Assembly: GCF_031569985.1 (NCBI RefSeq)
Contig: NZ_JAMQKA010000029.1
Span: 9,197-73,196 of the forward strand
Source: JAMQKA01 sp031569985
GTDB lineage: Bacteria; Bacteroidota; Rhodothermia; Balneolales; Balneolaceae
Direction of reading: 5' to 3'
Length of the DNA stretch: 64,000 bases
Below the pieces are notes generated by a model. That model saw only the letters and a list, made by a program, of their open reading frames with translations, did no database searches and was not told where the DNA came from. Each line of letters opens with the position of its first letter. The stretch's first letter is position 1. Positions 45,525 to 54,870 of this stretch are shown one piece after another. The translations under genes were made by a program, and so were the position numbers.

Positions 45525-47516
45525 TTAATCCCCGGTTCTGAGAGTCGTTTCGCCGAGGAGCGAAGTGATTTTATTTATTAGGAGCTTATAACTCCCGGCC
45601 TTTTTATAAACAATGCCGTCGGTATGTTGCTGTAGTTTAAGTTCCTTTTTCTGAGAAATGTGTTCCCCTGTGTAAATGATGCTCAGCGGATCAGCGTACT
45701 TTGGCTCGGTATTAATATTCACTATCAACTCATAGCCACTGGTATCGGGCAGATCCATATCCAGGATAACGCAATCTATAAAATCTTTCTCAAGTATTTC
45801 GTATGCCTCTCTTGCAGTGTTGGCTGTCAGGCAGGTTTTTATTTTGAGACCTAAATATTCTTTTAAGGCGAGGTTGTGCATTTCATTGTCATCGACAAGT
45901 AAAACTGTTTGATTCAGGTTTGAATCCGGTGTGCTGGCAACGTGTAGCGAAGGGGAGCTCTTTGAAGAATATGAGGTGCCCTTCGTTTTTTGTGTTCCGT
46001 TCATTGATGTATTGCCTGTGCCGGCGGGGAGGTAAAACGTGAATACACTACCTTGGCCTGCCTCGCTCTCAAGATGCAGTGCCCCATCCAGCAGTTCAGC
46101 AATTTCTTGGCAGAGGGCCAGGCCTAATCCCGAACCCCCATAGGATTCATGAATTGAACCATCAGCCTGGCGAAAAGTCTCAAAAATGATCTGTTGCTTT
46201 TCCTCAGGAATACCCATGCCGGTATCTTCCACACTGAATGCGATGTTTTGCTGGTGTCTGTTGTCAACATTCAGATCTGCCAGTTCAGTAGCCCCGGGTG
46301 AATAGCAGGTCACGGTGACGGTCCCTTCCTGGGTGAATTTTAAAGCATTGGATAGGAAGTTCTTCAAAACCTTCTTTAGGAATAGGTGGTCCGTTTTGAG
46401 AGTTTGTCTGCAATCGGGGCGTATGTGAAACTCCAGCGTAATGTCATTTTCTCTGGCCAGTGGTGCAAACGCCTGTTCCAGGTGGCCAAAGATGTCTTGG
46501 ACACAAATCTCTTCCAATTTTATTTTTTTCTGTCCCGATTGAATGGCTGATTGGTCCAATACCTGGTTCATAAGTTCAAGCATGGAGTGGCTTGCTTTGG
46601 CAATAGTCTCGGTATACTCCCACTGCTGTTGGTTAAGGTCCTCACTGCTGCTGTTCAGCAAATTACAGAACATGGTAATGGAATTAAGACTGGTACGCAT
46701 CTCATGGGTGATGCTGGCCAGGTATTTCGACTTCCGCAGGCTTGTCGTCACATGCTTTTTCAAGTCGGAAATATCTCGTGCAATGCCCGCAAGTATAAAC
46801 ATTCCATTCTGGTGGACGGGATGAAAATGTATTTCTACAGGGTATCTGCTTCCATCTTTCCGTCTATGAAGGGTGCAGAGGGAGAGCTCCGGACAACTCC
46901 CGTTACGTACAGGTTCTAAAAGTTTTGCAAAGACAGTGGGAGAGAAATCCGGATATAATTTTGAGAGTGAAATATGTTTGAGCTCTTGTTTAGAATATCC
47001 CAGGTTTTGGAGAGCCTGCTTGTTGGTGAAGGCAATTTTTTGGGACCCCGGTTCAAAGAGATAGATCTCATTTGGGCTGCACTCGGCAAGCCACTTATTT
47101 TCAATTCGAACTTCTTTAGCTTTTTGCAACTCCCTTCTGGTGCGGAGCTCGCGGTTGATGACCGCGGGAAGTTTTTTCAGGTTTTGCTTGTCCAGACATT
47201 CACAAGCACCCTTATTTATGAACGTAAGGGTATCTTCCAGGCTAATTTCATCCCTGACAAGGATGAAAGGGAGCTTAGGTTTATGATGCCTGGCAATTTG
47301 AAGCGCAGAGATATCATCGAATGCCGGAGGGTGCAATGCACATAGAATGATATCCCAGGACTTGGCATCCAGGGCCTCTTCCATTTGTTTCGCAGTTTTT
47401 GTAATCTGATACCGAGGTTCAAATCCACTGCGGTTGAGTTGGTTCAATGCCTGTATAATGGTATTGTTATCGTTATCAGTCATAGCAATGCCAAGTACGG
47501 AGATCGTTTTTCTCAT
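45525..47516 (-). CDS. Hybrid sensor histidine kinase with N-terminal pseudo-receiver
   Basis: 663 residues, no membrane span. Order: receiver-like domain (about 5-125) lacking the acidic pair and with Ala60 where the phospho-Asp should be; PAS (about 140-255); HisKA with ITHEMRTSLNSI (His271); HATPase_c with N-box FLSNALKF, G1 EDTGMGIPEE and G2 YGGSGLGLAL; Ser/Thr-rich linker (500-535); C-terminal receiver with VDDNE and Asp586 in LDMDLPD. A cytoplasmic kinase with phospho-relay potential to its own receiver. No HPt gene is adjacent; the closest signalling gene is the isolated DHp-like protein at 47905. Confidence 0.92.
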   Translation of the reverse strand: MRKTISVLGIAMTDNDNNTIIQALNQLNRSGFEPRYQITKTAKQMEEALDAKSWDIILCALHPPAFDDISALQIARHHKPKLPFILVRDEISLEDTLTFINKGACECLDKQNLKKLPAVINRELRTRRELQKAKEVRIENKWLAECSPNEIYLFEPGSQKIAFTNKQALQNLGYSKQELKHISLSKLYPDFSPTVFAKLLEPVRNGSCPELSLCTLHRRKDGSRYPVEIHFHPVHQNGMFILAGIARDISDLKKHVTTSLRKSKYLASITHEMRTSLNSITMFCNLLNSSSEDLNQQQWEYTETIAKASHSMLELMNQVLDQSAIQSGQKKIKLEEICVQDIFGHLEQAFAPLARENDITLEFHIRPDCRQTLKTDHLFLKKVLKNFLSNALKFTQEGTVTVTCYSPGATELADLNVDNRHQQNIAFSVEDTGMGIPEEKQQIIFETFRQADGSIHESYGGSGLGLALCQEIAELLDGALHLESEAGQGSVFTFYLPAGTGNTSMNGTQKTKGTSYSSKSSPSLHVASTPDSNLNQTVLLVDDNEMHNLALKEYLGLKIKTCLTANTAREAYEILEKDFIDCVILDMDLPDTSGYELIVNINTEPKYADPLSIIYTGEHISQKKELKLQQHTDGIVYKKAGSYKLLINKITSLLGETTLRTGD

Positions 47517-47662
47517 AGTCGTAGTTTATCCATTCCGAAAACAGCCAAACCAATCAAGCTGATGCTTTGATTGGTAGAAGAAATTCAGTGTTTATAGGTA
47601 TGTGGAAATGAGTTTATTCGCATTCCCACATATTTGTTGTACCCGGTTCTGTTTAAGATTTT

Positions 47663-47697
47663 AAAAAAGAAGCCGATAATACCTAGCAGATGGCTTC
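47663..47697 (-). terminator. Terminator-like hairpin upstream of the hybrid kinase
   Basis: On the minus strand GAAGCC, a 17-nt loop and GGCTTC are followed by TTTTTT. It lies about 150 bp before the kinase start codon, either ending an antisense or upstream transcript or acting as a leader attenuator. The rest of the 388-bp gap (47517-47904) shows nothing else. Confidence 0.5.
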
Positions 47698-47904
47698 ACG
47701 CTATTGAACCTTCCCGTTTCTAATAAACGTGCTGCTGGGAATAAATTCAAGGCCGGGATTAGAATTTTATAATATTGGAAAATTTTAATATACTGGATTT
47801 GAGGATTTCAGCGATCGGGGTCAAAGCCTGGTATCTCAAAAAGTAGACCAGGTGTTGAGATCTTCATAAGAGAAAAGGTTTTTTATAAAATTCGGGTACA
47901 ACAA

Positions 47905-48315
47905 ATGGATATAGTAAACGAGTCTGTTGGTTCAGATGCAGTGGGTAACTGCTCTATACTTGAAAATCGAAATTCATCACACCTTGTTGGTAAATCCAAG
48001 GCTGTGGATCGATACGAAAAGCTCAAAGCTTTGAATAAGCTGCAAAAGAGGATTGTCAGGCAGAACATGCACAGCGCGATGTCACCGATAAGTGCAATCT
48101 CAGGGTATCTGGAGCTGATGAATGTTTCATTGGACAACAACGTCGATGTAGAACGAATTCAGCGGTACCGGGAAAAAATTGAGAGTGGTATTGATGAGTT
48201 AAATGCCATTCTTGAGCATCTACACAAGACTTTTAGCGAGGAAAAGGGTGAGAATAATTCTCGGTTGGGAATGAATCTTCTTATTGAAGAAACGACTCTT
48301 TTCCAGGAAAAGTAG
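47905..48315 (+). CDS. Stand-alone histidine-kinase dimerisation (DHp)-like protein
   Basis: 136 residues, mostly helical. Residues 52-76 resemble the HisKA H-box: NMHSAMSPISAISGYLEL, with His56 followed by SP at the Pro position typical of HE-LRTPL motifs. A second long helix (83-110) could complete the two-helix hairpin. There is no ATPase domain, and the frame ends shortly after. It could be a phosphotransfer domain served by a kinase in trans or a regulator that dimerises with a kinase. Transcribed divergently from the hybrid kinase 389 bp away. Assignment is by motif shape only. Confidence 0.6.
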   Translation: MDIVNESVGSDAVGNCSILENRNSSHLVGKSKAVDRYEKLKALNKLQKRIVRQNMHSAMSPISAISGYLELMNVSLDNNVDVERIQRYREKIESGIDELNAILEHLHKTFSEEKGENNSRLGMNLLIEETTLFQEK

Positions 48316-48355
48316 ACCGGGTCCTCAGGTTCTGGTATCAAACGGCGTGCACAGG

Positions 48356-48805
48356 TTATAGTGACAGGTCGTATTTGGTCCCTTTGGGAGAACGGAAAAA
48401 ATGCATCTGTACCTGGTACAATTTATTACGCAGCAGATCAAAATTAGCTGATCTCGCGTTATGCCAAGATAAAAATGACCTGCTGAGGCCGCGATCCCTT
48501 CTGATCTCAGAACGAATCGAGAATATCCTTTCATGACCACAGGTCAAAAACCTGTCCAGTATCTCCTGGAAATCCTTGTTTACTGTGATCTGGCAGATTC
48601 CCGGCACATCATCTTCCTGGCCGGTACTATCGGTTTCTTCGGTTGAGAGCTCATCCCGGGTCTCTTTTTCTTCGTTTTCTCCACGGGGTGATGGAAATGC
48701 CGGTGTTGCTGGCCGGGTTTGTTCACCGGATTTCTGTTGAAGCACTTGTACTCCTTCCGAGGCTTCCAGCACAGAAGATAAATTTGAAGAAGAATTCGAT
48801 AACAT
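48356..48805 (-). CDS. Hypothetical protein with disordered N-terminus
   Basis: 149 residues, no recognised family. Residues 1-70 are Ser/Glu/Pro-rich and likely disordered; residues 70-149 look folded (ICQITVNKDFQEILDRFL, FLSWHNARSANFDLLRNKLYQVQMHFF). No signal peptide or membrane span. Convergent with the DHp-like gene, 40 bp away. Confidence 0.6.
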   Translation of the reverse strand: MLSNSSSNLSSVLEASEGVQVLQQKSGEQTRPATPAFPSPRGENEEKETRDELSTEETDSTGQEDDVPGICQITVNKDFQEILDRFLTCGHERIFSIRSEIRRDRGLSRSFLSWHNARSANFDLLRNKLYQVQMHFFRSPKGTKYDLSL

Positions 48806-48929
48806 AGCACTTCGTGTTACATAAAAGGTATCTCTTGGTTAAGTATCGGCTTGTTAGTTGTAATCTTTAGAAATACTTGCATCCCTTAGGTACCGATATA
48901 CAGTTGATTTTTGGGGTCGGCAGGGGCAA

Positions 48930-49196
48930 TTACAGGAAGAAGCCAGATCGTTTAGCAACAGCTTTGGTAATTTTACTCAGCCATTTCCGATAACCCGTAC
49001 TGTTCTCTGGGTCTGAGGCCTCAGATCGTGACCGTTTGGCACGTACCCGAAGCTGGCACTCCTGGCACAGCCAACGAACACCTTTTTTATTTTCAACAGG
49101 TTCAAGAGAGACTACAAAATCGTAGATGGGATGGGGATGATTTTCATCGGCCCCGCACCGAGCACAGGTGCCACTGTCATTATCAAAATGATCCAT
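48930..49196 (-). CDS. Small zinc-ribbon-like protein
   Basis: 88 residues with two Cys pairs, CARCGADENH near residue 11 and CQECQ near residue 44, spaced as in a zinc ribbon, followed by a basic C-terminal region (RVRAKRSR, RKWLSKITKAVAKR). It could bind nucleic acid. Not a named family I recognise. Probably transcribed from the gap that also holds the che promoter. Confidence 0.6.
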   Translation of the reverse strand: MDHFDNDSGTCARCGADENHPHPIYDFVVSLEPVENKKGVRWLCQECQLRVRAKRSRSEASDPENSTGYRKWLSKITKAVAKRSGFFL

Positions 49197-49268
49197 GTTT
49201 GTTGTATTATGATGATATGATCTGATTTTAAACCGAAAGTACCGCCGTCATGTGTCGCCCGAAAATGG

Positions 49269-49285
49269 TGGGTAGGCTATACCCA
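49269..49285. repeat. Single 17-bp palindrome of the array type
   Basis: TGGGTA, five central bases GGCTA, and TACCCA form one isolated 6-5-6 unit. Its size and centre resemble array C units, but no tandem copies flank it. Confidence 0.4.
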
Positions 49286-49353
49286 TGGAGAGGGCAGAAT
49301 GATATATAGGGTATCCTAATCAAATTGTTCCCGCACCGATCGTAGTATTTATC

Positions 49354-49525
49354 GTCAGTTCGAGATAAAACCTGTCATTGGGAGGGATTCAGCGACCATC
49401 GCGATTCCGACAGGGGGGCTGGAGGCAATCTCCCAATGGGTGAACAAAAAAACGGGTAAGGAGATCGCCACGTCGACCTCATCGTTGAGCCAACAAGTAT
49501 GTATAATGTCTCCTCGCGATGACAG
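49354..49525 (-). repeat. Interspersed hairpin repeat R1, copy 2 (inverted)
   Basis: Read on the minus strand it starts CTGTCATCGCGAGGAG and ends in CTCGAACTGAC, matching copies 1 and 3. The internal stem GGCAATCTCC (49424-49433) and GGAGATCGCC (49460-49469) has one A-C mismatch. It lies in the 678-bp gap upstream of the che operon; the remaining 350 bp up to 49874 hold no visible gene and should contain the operon promoter. Confidence 0.75.
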
Positions 49526-49874
49526 TAACTATTTTGAGTGATTCTCGTTTCCGATATCATCCCAAAAGATATGCCATCCCCAAAAAATCGATAAAAATGT
49601 TGATCTCTGTCTCATTCTTGATTACTGCATCTCTTATAGATCCGCTGATATAGCACTTTTCACACCGAAAAGGAGTGGTTTCCTAAGGGTAAATTTTCTT
49701 CAATCAATTTCTTAAGAATTTCCAAAAACGTACGATAAGTAGAGCTGTAAGTATTACAAAACCTTGAAGGATGGTCTGGCCAAAAAGGGTATTGGCATTA
49801 GGTAGAGATCATACCAGACATGTCATCTGTTTTGTAGAAACTCAGTTATCTATCACGAAATACCGGAGTACATA

Positions 49875-50324
49875 ATGAGCATGATAAAAGCACTAGTTAT
49901 TGATGATTCAAAGATAATGAGAAGTGCCGTAAAGCGGGCGCTCAACCAGCTGATGCTGGCAGATTTTGAATATGTTGAGGCCAAGGACGGGGAAGATGCC
50001 CTGGAAAAGTTTAACGATGAGATCCAAATCATGTTTGTGGACTGGAATATGCCAAACATGACAGGAATCGAGTTTTCAAAAGCCGTTCGGGAGCAGGGCA
50101 ACGAGCATATCCCGATTATCATGGTTACGGCCGAAAAATCGATGGGAAAAGTTGACAAGGCACTCAATGAGGGAGGGGCTGATGAGTATATAACCAAACC
50201 TTTTACCGCCGATAAGATGCACAAGGCGATCAGTCGATATTTCGATGAAGATGGCAACTTGATCAACGAAGATGAAGAGGGCGAAGAGGACAAAAGCTTC
50301 TTTAAAAATATTCTCAACAACTAA
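49875..50324 (+). CDS. CheY-like single-domain response regulator with acidic tail
   Basis: 149 residues. Receiver with acidic pair IDDSK (Asp10, Asp11), phospho-Asp56 in FVDWNMPNMTG, and Lys in ITKPF. The last 25 residues form an acidic extension (DEDGNLINEDEEGEED) ending in SFFKNILNN, not usual for CheY. First gene of the chemosensory operon, followed 15 bp later by a CheX-like phosphatase that probably acts on it. Confidence 0.93.
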   Translation: MSMIKALVIDDSKIMRSAVKRALNQLMLADFEYVEAKDGEDALEKFNDEIQIMFVDWNMPNMTGIEFSKAVREQGNEHIPIIMVTAEKSMGKVDKALNEGGADEYITKPFTADKMHKAISRYFDEDGNLINEDEEGEEDKSFFKNILNN

Positions 50325-50339
50325 AACAGTGCAGAATAA

Positions 50340-50837
50340 ATGGACATTGAAAATATAAATGAACTGGATCGCATCCCCGATGAGATTGTCGGTAAAGTGG
50401 AAACATCGGTTATTAATACATTTGCTTCGATTATTGGTGAAGAGCCGAACTACGTGAAAGAAGAGAATGGAGAAGGACCGTTGAACGGAATTATTGGCAA
50501 TGTAACGGTATTCAACTCCGAGCATACCTTGTCGCTCATGCTTGCTATCCCCAAGGATACGGCTCTTTATTTGTCAGAGGTTTTTATCGGGATGGAGCTG
50601 CCGTTTGAGAGTGATGACATGGGTGATTTAATCGGCGAGGTATCAAACATTCTGGCCGGTGATGTAGCTGCAAATGTTGAGAAAGTCGGGTTTCGGGGGC
50701 AGTCATCACTTCCCACAGCCACCCGGGGTAGCGACCTAACCCTGTTTATGCCCACTAAGCCCCCAACGGAGAAAATGAAGTTTTCTACTACAAATATGGA
50801 CTTCTGGCTGACCCTGGTACTGAGCGAATCCAATTAA
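50340..50837 (+). CDS. cheX: CheX-family CheY-phosphatase-like protein (1)
   Basis: 165 residues. The phosphatase signature E-x2-N occurs as GEVSNILAGDV with Glu100 and Asn103. CheX/CheC/FliY proteins dephosphorylate CheY-P and end the signal; there is no CheZ here. It sits between a receiver gene and cheA, 16 bp before the latter. Confidence 0.88.
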   Translation: MDIENINELDRIPDEIVGKVETSVINTFASIIGEEPNYVKEENGEGPLNGIIGNVTVFNSEHTLSLMLAIPKDTALYLSEVFIGMELPFESDDMGDLIGEVSNILAGDVAANVEKVGFRGQSSLPTATRGSDLTLFMPTKPPTEKMKFSTTNMDFWLTLVLSESN

Positions 50838-50853
50838 ACAAAAAAGCATTACG

Positions 50854-53325
50854 ATGGGTAATACAAATCAACACGTAGAGAAGCTTGAAGAAATCATACG
50901 CGCACTGGCCGATGTATGGCCGGCCGACAGAGAGAATGTTGCCGTTGCCGGTGCCAGGCTTGAAGAATTCATTGAGGGGTTTGATGAAAATGCGGGGCAG
51001 CTGCAAAAACTGATTGATCTGGCATGGGAGGGATTGAAGTATCTTTTTGAGGAAGATGAGTACTTCATGAGTGTCAAGCCAGCGACGATGCAGGCGGTAA
51101 ATACCATTCGGGAGTACCTGCTGAAAGACGGCGATATCCAGGTGGAAGATTTTGAGAAAGCATGCGATGACCTCGAAACTGCGCTTTCGGGGGGTGGCGA
51201 ATCGGCAGATACCCTGATTGAGCTCGATGAAATTAACGACGAGGAGAAATCGGGTGCGGAAAAATCCAAAAAGGAAGAGGGCGCCCACACCCTTGATGAT
51301 CTTGCTACACTGATCCTCGGGCTGAGTTTGGAGGATATTACCGAAGAAGAGCTCAAGAAGCTATATGGCATGTTGCAGAGCCTTGCGGAAAGTGAAGAGC
51401 AGCCGGTTGCCGAACCTTTGCAAGAGGCTATACAAGCTATAGAAAGGGCAGGTTTAGGGGAAGACAGCTCCGGTAAGTGGTTTGATATAGTTTCTGAAAA
51501 GACGGAAGAGGCGATCGAAATTAAGACCGATGAGGCCTGGAGCGAGTCCGCAGACCAAGAGCAAGCGGCGGTTCAAGAGGAGGGTTTGTCCGAAAAGGGT
51601 GGTGAAGCGGAAACCGAGGAGTTTTACATTCCCGAAGACATCGATCCGGCGATGGTGGGGGAGTTTATCACCGAATGTACAGAGTTGCTGGAAATGGCGG
51701 AGGGAGCCCTGCTCGACCTGGAAGAGCGCCCTGATGATGAAGAACTGGTTAACAAGGTGTTTCGTGCTTTCCACACTATCAAGGGGACGTCCGCTTTTAT
51801 GGGATTGGACCCGATATCCGAATTTACTCACCTCCTGGAAACCGTCCTGAGCATGATTCGCGAGGGGGAGCTGGAGTTTGATACTGCGTGTGCCGATATC
51901 TCGCTGGAGGCGATAGATATTATCAACCAGATGCTGGATGTCGTGGAGGTCTCGGATGGTGGCGATCTGCTTCCCAAACCAAACAATTTTGAGCTTTTAA
52001 TCAGGGTGCTGGAAGAAGTATCCGAAGAGGGTACTGCTCCCGAGGATGCACTGGCTGCCGAAGGCGGAATTTCATATGGCGTGGGAGATACAAGCGAAGT
52101 TCCAGTTGAGGAAATGGCCGAGAATATGAATGGAGAATCTGCCAAGAATGGCGCGGCCGACAAAAGTTCCGACAGTTCTAAATCCGATTCATCGGTACGC
52201 GTTAACGTCGGTCGCCTCGATCGGCTAATCGATATGATCGGGGAGTTGGTGATTGCGCACTCTGTGGTGGCACAGGACGAAAGCATACCTGATCACTCTG
52301 ATCTGCAGAAGAAAATTAGTCACACCAGCAAAATACTGCGTGAGCTGCAGGACACCAGTCTCACACTCCGGATGGTGCCGCTAAAGGCCACTTTCCACAA
52401 GATGAACCGCTTGGTTCGCGATCTGGGTCGAAAGGCGGGAAAGTCGGTCAAGCTCTCTACCCATGGCGAGGATACCGAGATTGACCGGAATATGGTTGAC
52501 ATTATAAGCGAGCCGCTGGTCCATATGATCCGAAACGCCATAGATCACGGTATTGAAACGCCCGAGGAGCGCGAAGAGGCAGGCAAGCCCGCTAAGGCCA
52601 ATATCTGGCTACGGGCATCTCAGGAAGGTGGCAAGGTTGTCATTGAGATTGAAGACGACGGGCGCGGCATAAACAAAGAAAAGGTGCTGGAAAAAGCGAT
52701 CGATAAAGGCTTGGTGGAGCCGGGTGAAAAGCTGACGGACAGTGAGATTTACAACCTGATATTTCTGCCCGGCTTCTCGTCAACTGATGAGGTCACCGAC
52801 CTGTCGGGGCGGGGCGTGGGAATGGATGTAGTGCGCCGTTCTATCGAGGAACTAAAGGGGAAGGTCGATGTCACCTCTGAGCCGGGAGAGGGTACCAAAA
52901 TTACGATTGAGCTCCCGTTTACGCTCGCTATTACCGATGGTATGCTGGTGAATGTAGGGAGCCAGCGCTTCATTGTGCCTACGCTGAATATTGATATGGC
53001 GTTCCGGGCCGAAGAAAAAGATGTGTTTACCGTATTGGGCAACTCCGAAAAAGTCTCCATCCGTGGGGAAACCATGCCTGTGGTGCGCCTGCACCGGCAT
53101 TTCAATATTGAAGACGGGATTGATGATCTCGTAGACGGGACACTCCTGATAATAAGGAATGCAAATAAAAAGTACGCACTCTTGGTAGACGAAGTGATAG
53201 GCCAACAGCAGCTGGTCGGAAAATCGATCAATATGATGACAAAGATGGACCACATTTCCGGGGGTGCCATTTTGGGGGATGGCCGCGTGGGTTTGATCCT
53301 GGATACAGCAGCCCTCATGAATTAA
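50854..53325 (+). CDS. cheA: Chemotaxis histidine kinase CheA with long N-terminal extension
   Basis: 823 residues. An unusual N-terminal region (1-255) of two helical segments and acidic linkers comes first; residues 1-110 look like a four-helix bundle without an H-box. The HPt (P1) is at about 262-365 with phospho-His307 in FRAFHTIKGTSAFMG. No P2 domain is evident; a Ser/Asp/Asn-rich linker leads to P3 (about 448-510, RLDRLIDMIGELV), P4 (N-box HMIRNAIDHG, G1 DDGRGI, G2 GRGVGMDVV), and the CheW-like P5 (about 690-823). Phosphorylates the CheY and CheB receivers in this operon under receptor/CheW control. Confidence 0.95.
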   Translation: MGNTNQHVEKLEEIIRALADVWPADRENVAVAGARLEEFIEGFDENAGQLQKLIDLAWEGLKYLFEEDEYFMSVKPATMQAVNTIREYLLKDGDIQVEDFEKACDDLETALSGGGESADTLIELDEINDEEKSGAEKSKKEEGAHTLDDLATLILGLSLEDITEEELKKLYGMLQSLAESEEQPVAEPLQEAIQAIERAGLGEDSSGKWFDIVSEKTEEAIEIKTDEAWSESADQEQAAVQEEGLSEKGGEAETEEFYIPEDIDPAMVGEFITECTELLEMAEGALLDLEERPDDEELVNKVFRAFHTIKGTSAFMGLDPISEFTHLLETVLSMIREGELEFDTACADISLEAIDIINQMLDVVEVSDGGDLLPKPNNFELLIRVLEEVSEEGTAPEDALAAEGGISYGVGDTSEVPVEEMAENMNGESAKNGAADKSSDSSKSDSSVRVNVGRLDRLIDMIGELVIAHSVVAQDESIPDHSDLQKKISHTSKILRELQDTSLTLRMVPLKATFHKMNRLVRDLGRKAGKSVKLSTHGEDTEIDRNMVDIISEPLVHMIRNAIDHGIETPEEREEAGKPAKANIWLRASQEGGKVVIEIEDDGRGINKEKVLEKAIDKGLVEPGEKLTDSEIYNLIFLPGFSSTDEVTDLSGRGVGMDVVRRSIEELKGKVDVTSEPGEGTKITIELPFTLAITDGMLVNVGSQRFIVPTLNIDMAFRAEEKDVFTVLGNSEKVSIRGETMPVVRLHRHFNIEDGIDDLVDGTLLIIRNANKKYALLVDEVIGQQQLVGKSINMMTKMDHISGGAILGDGRVGLILDTAALMN

Positions 53326-53448
53326 GGTGGCGACCAGTTTCCACAAAAAATAGATTTTGTGATTGGCAGCCATGGTTACAATAAAACCAGCGGTATTTTT
53401 TGATCAGTCTCGGAATGTGACAAAAGGTTAGGCAGGGGTTACTAGTGT

Positions 53449-54237
53449 ATGGTTTTAAAAAGTTCAGAGTTCAAAAAAATTCGCAGCATCGTACATGACT
53501 ACTGCGGGATAAACTTGCATGAAGGCAAGGAAGCCCTGGTTAGAACCCGAGTGATGAAACGAATCCGGAAGCTGGGGATGCGCAGCTTTTCTCAGTACAT
53601 GAGCTATATGGAAAGAGATGACTCCGGCGCAGAATTTCTGGCGCTGGTGGACGTGCTGACGACCAATAAAACTAGTTTTTTCAGGGAGAGCCAGCATTTT
53701 GATTTCATCCGTGATCACATCATCCCCCAGATGGGAAAGCGGTGCATGAAGTGGTGGTCGGCGGGTTGTTCTACCGGTCAGGAACCAGTCAGTTGTGCCA
53801 TAGCGCTTAGGGAGCAAAGCGTGTCCAAAGAGGCTGTTAAAATCCTGGGAATCGATCTGTCCAGAGAAGTAGTACATGCTGCAAAAACGGGTGTCTATGG
53901 ATCGGAGAAAGTGGCCGAACTCCCCGATCGCCTCCGTGATAGATATTTTGATGAGACAAAGGCGGGTGGCTATCGCGTGATGCCGGATATCCGCTCCATG
54001 ATTACCTATGGCAGATTGAATCTTAAGAAGAAATGGCCGCTGAATGGCCCTTTTCATGTCATCATGTGCCGCAATGTTATGATCTATTTTAATCGAAGAA
54101 CACAGCACGAACTGATTTCCAGGTTTCGTGATATCCTGGAGCCCGGGGGATACCTGTTTCTGGGACATTCCGAGAGTGTCTCCGGCAGAAATAGCGGGTT
54201 TCAGAATATTTGTCCCGCAGTGTACCAGAAACAATAA
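53449..54237 (+). CDS. cheR: Chemoreceptor glutamate methyltransferase
   Basis: 262 residues. Family blocks: VLTTNKTSFFRE in the N-terminal domain, SAM-binding WSAGCSTGQEP, CRNVMIYF, and FLGHSES. Start ATG at 53449 has GCAGGGG upstream. Methylates receptor glutamates for adaptation; both receptors downstream end in a pentapeptide of the kind that docks on CheR. Confidence 0.94.
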   Translation: MVLKSSEFKKIRSIVHDYCGINLHEGKEALVRTRVMKRIRKLGMRSFSQYMSYMERDDSGAEFLALVDVLTTNKTSFFRESQHFDFIRDHIIPQMGKRCMKWWSAGCSTGQEPVSCAIALREQSVSKEAVKILGIDLSREVVHAAKTGVYGSEKVAELPDRLRDRYFDETKAGGYRVMPDIRSMITYGRLNLKKKWPLNGPFHVIMCRNVMIYFNRRTQHELISRFRDILEPGGYLFLGHSESVSGRNSGFQNICPAVYQKQ

Positions 54238-54254
54238 ACCAAGAGCCAGTCTGC

Positions 54255-54752
54255 ATGAAAACAGTGGTAGGAGTGAGTGATTTACGGGTTTCCCAAAATG
54301 TGCATGAGATGATCGTTACCTATGCACTGGGAAGTTGCCTGGGGATCACCGCATATGACCCGATGGCCCGGGTGGGCGGGCTCCTGCACGTAATGCTGCC
54401 CCGTGCCAAAGCGGATCCGGAGAAGGCGAAAGCGAAGCCCGCGATGTATGTCGATTCCGGCTTGAGTGAATTGTTAAATGGGATTTATGCCCTTGGAGCT
54501 CAAAAAAGGAACCTGAAAATTAGCGTTGCAGGGGGCGCAACGATTAAGCGGGATATCAGTGACGATTATTTCAAAATAGGAAAGCGCAATTTTACAATGT
54601 TTCGAAAGCTTTTGTGGAAGAACGGATTAATGATTGCTGCCCAGGATGTCGGTGGCAGGAGATCGCGAACGATGGCCATTAGGATAGCCGACGGGCTGGT
54701 AACGATCAATAAAAAACCGATTAAAAAATTGAGTAAACACAAAAAAATTTAA
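54255..54752 (+). CDS. cheD: Chemoreceptor glutamine deamidase
   Basis: 165 residues from the ATG at 54255; the frame upstream overlaps cheR and lacks homology. Catalytic triad equivalents are Thr22, Cys28 in YALGSCLGI, and His45 in GGLLHVMLP. CheD deamidates receptor glutamines and in several bacteria forms a regulatory pair with CheC/CheX-type phosphatases, two of which are encoded in this operon. Confidence 0.94.
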   Translation: MKTVVGVSDLRVSQNVHEMIVTYALGSCLGITAYDPMARVGGLLHVMLPRAKADPEKAKAKPAMYVDSGLSELLNGIYALGAQKRNLKISVAGGATIKRDISDDYFKIGKRNFTMFRKLLWKNGLMIAAQDVGGRRSRTMAIRIADGLVTINKKPIKKLSKHKKI

Positions 54753-54870
54753 CATCTCGCCCATTTCTGCCGATAACAGGGATACGGATCATTGAGTAGA
54801 CTTGGGCAACGGTAGATATGCCGGATAATGAAAAACGAGTAGCTATTAATCGTAAAAAAAGGGTTAAGAA

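Noticed and set aside
54210..54254. Longer CheD starting at 54210
   Set aside because: The extra 15 residues overlap cheR and have no counterpart; catalytic Thr/Cys spacing fits the ATG at 54255.
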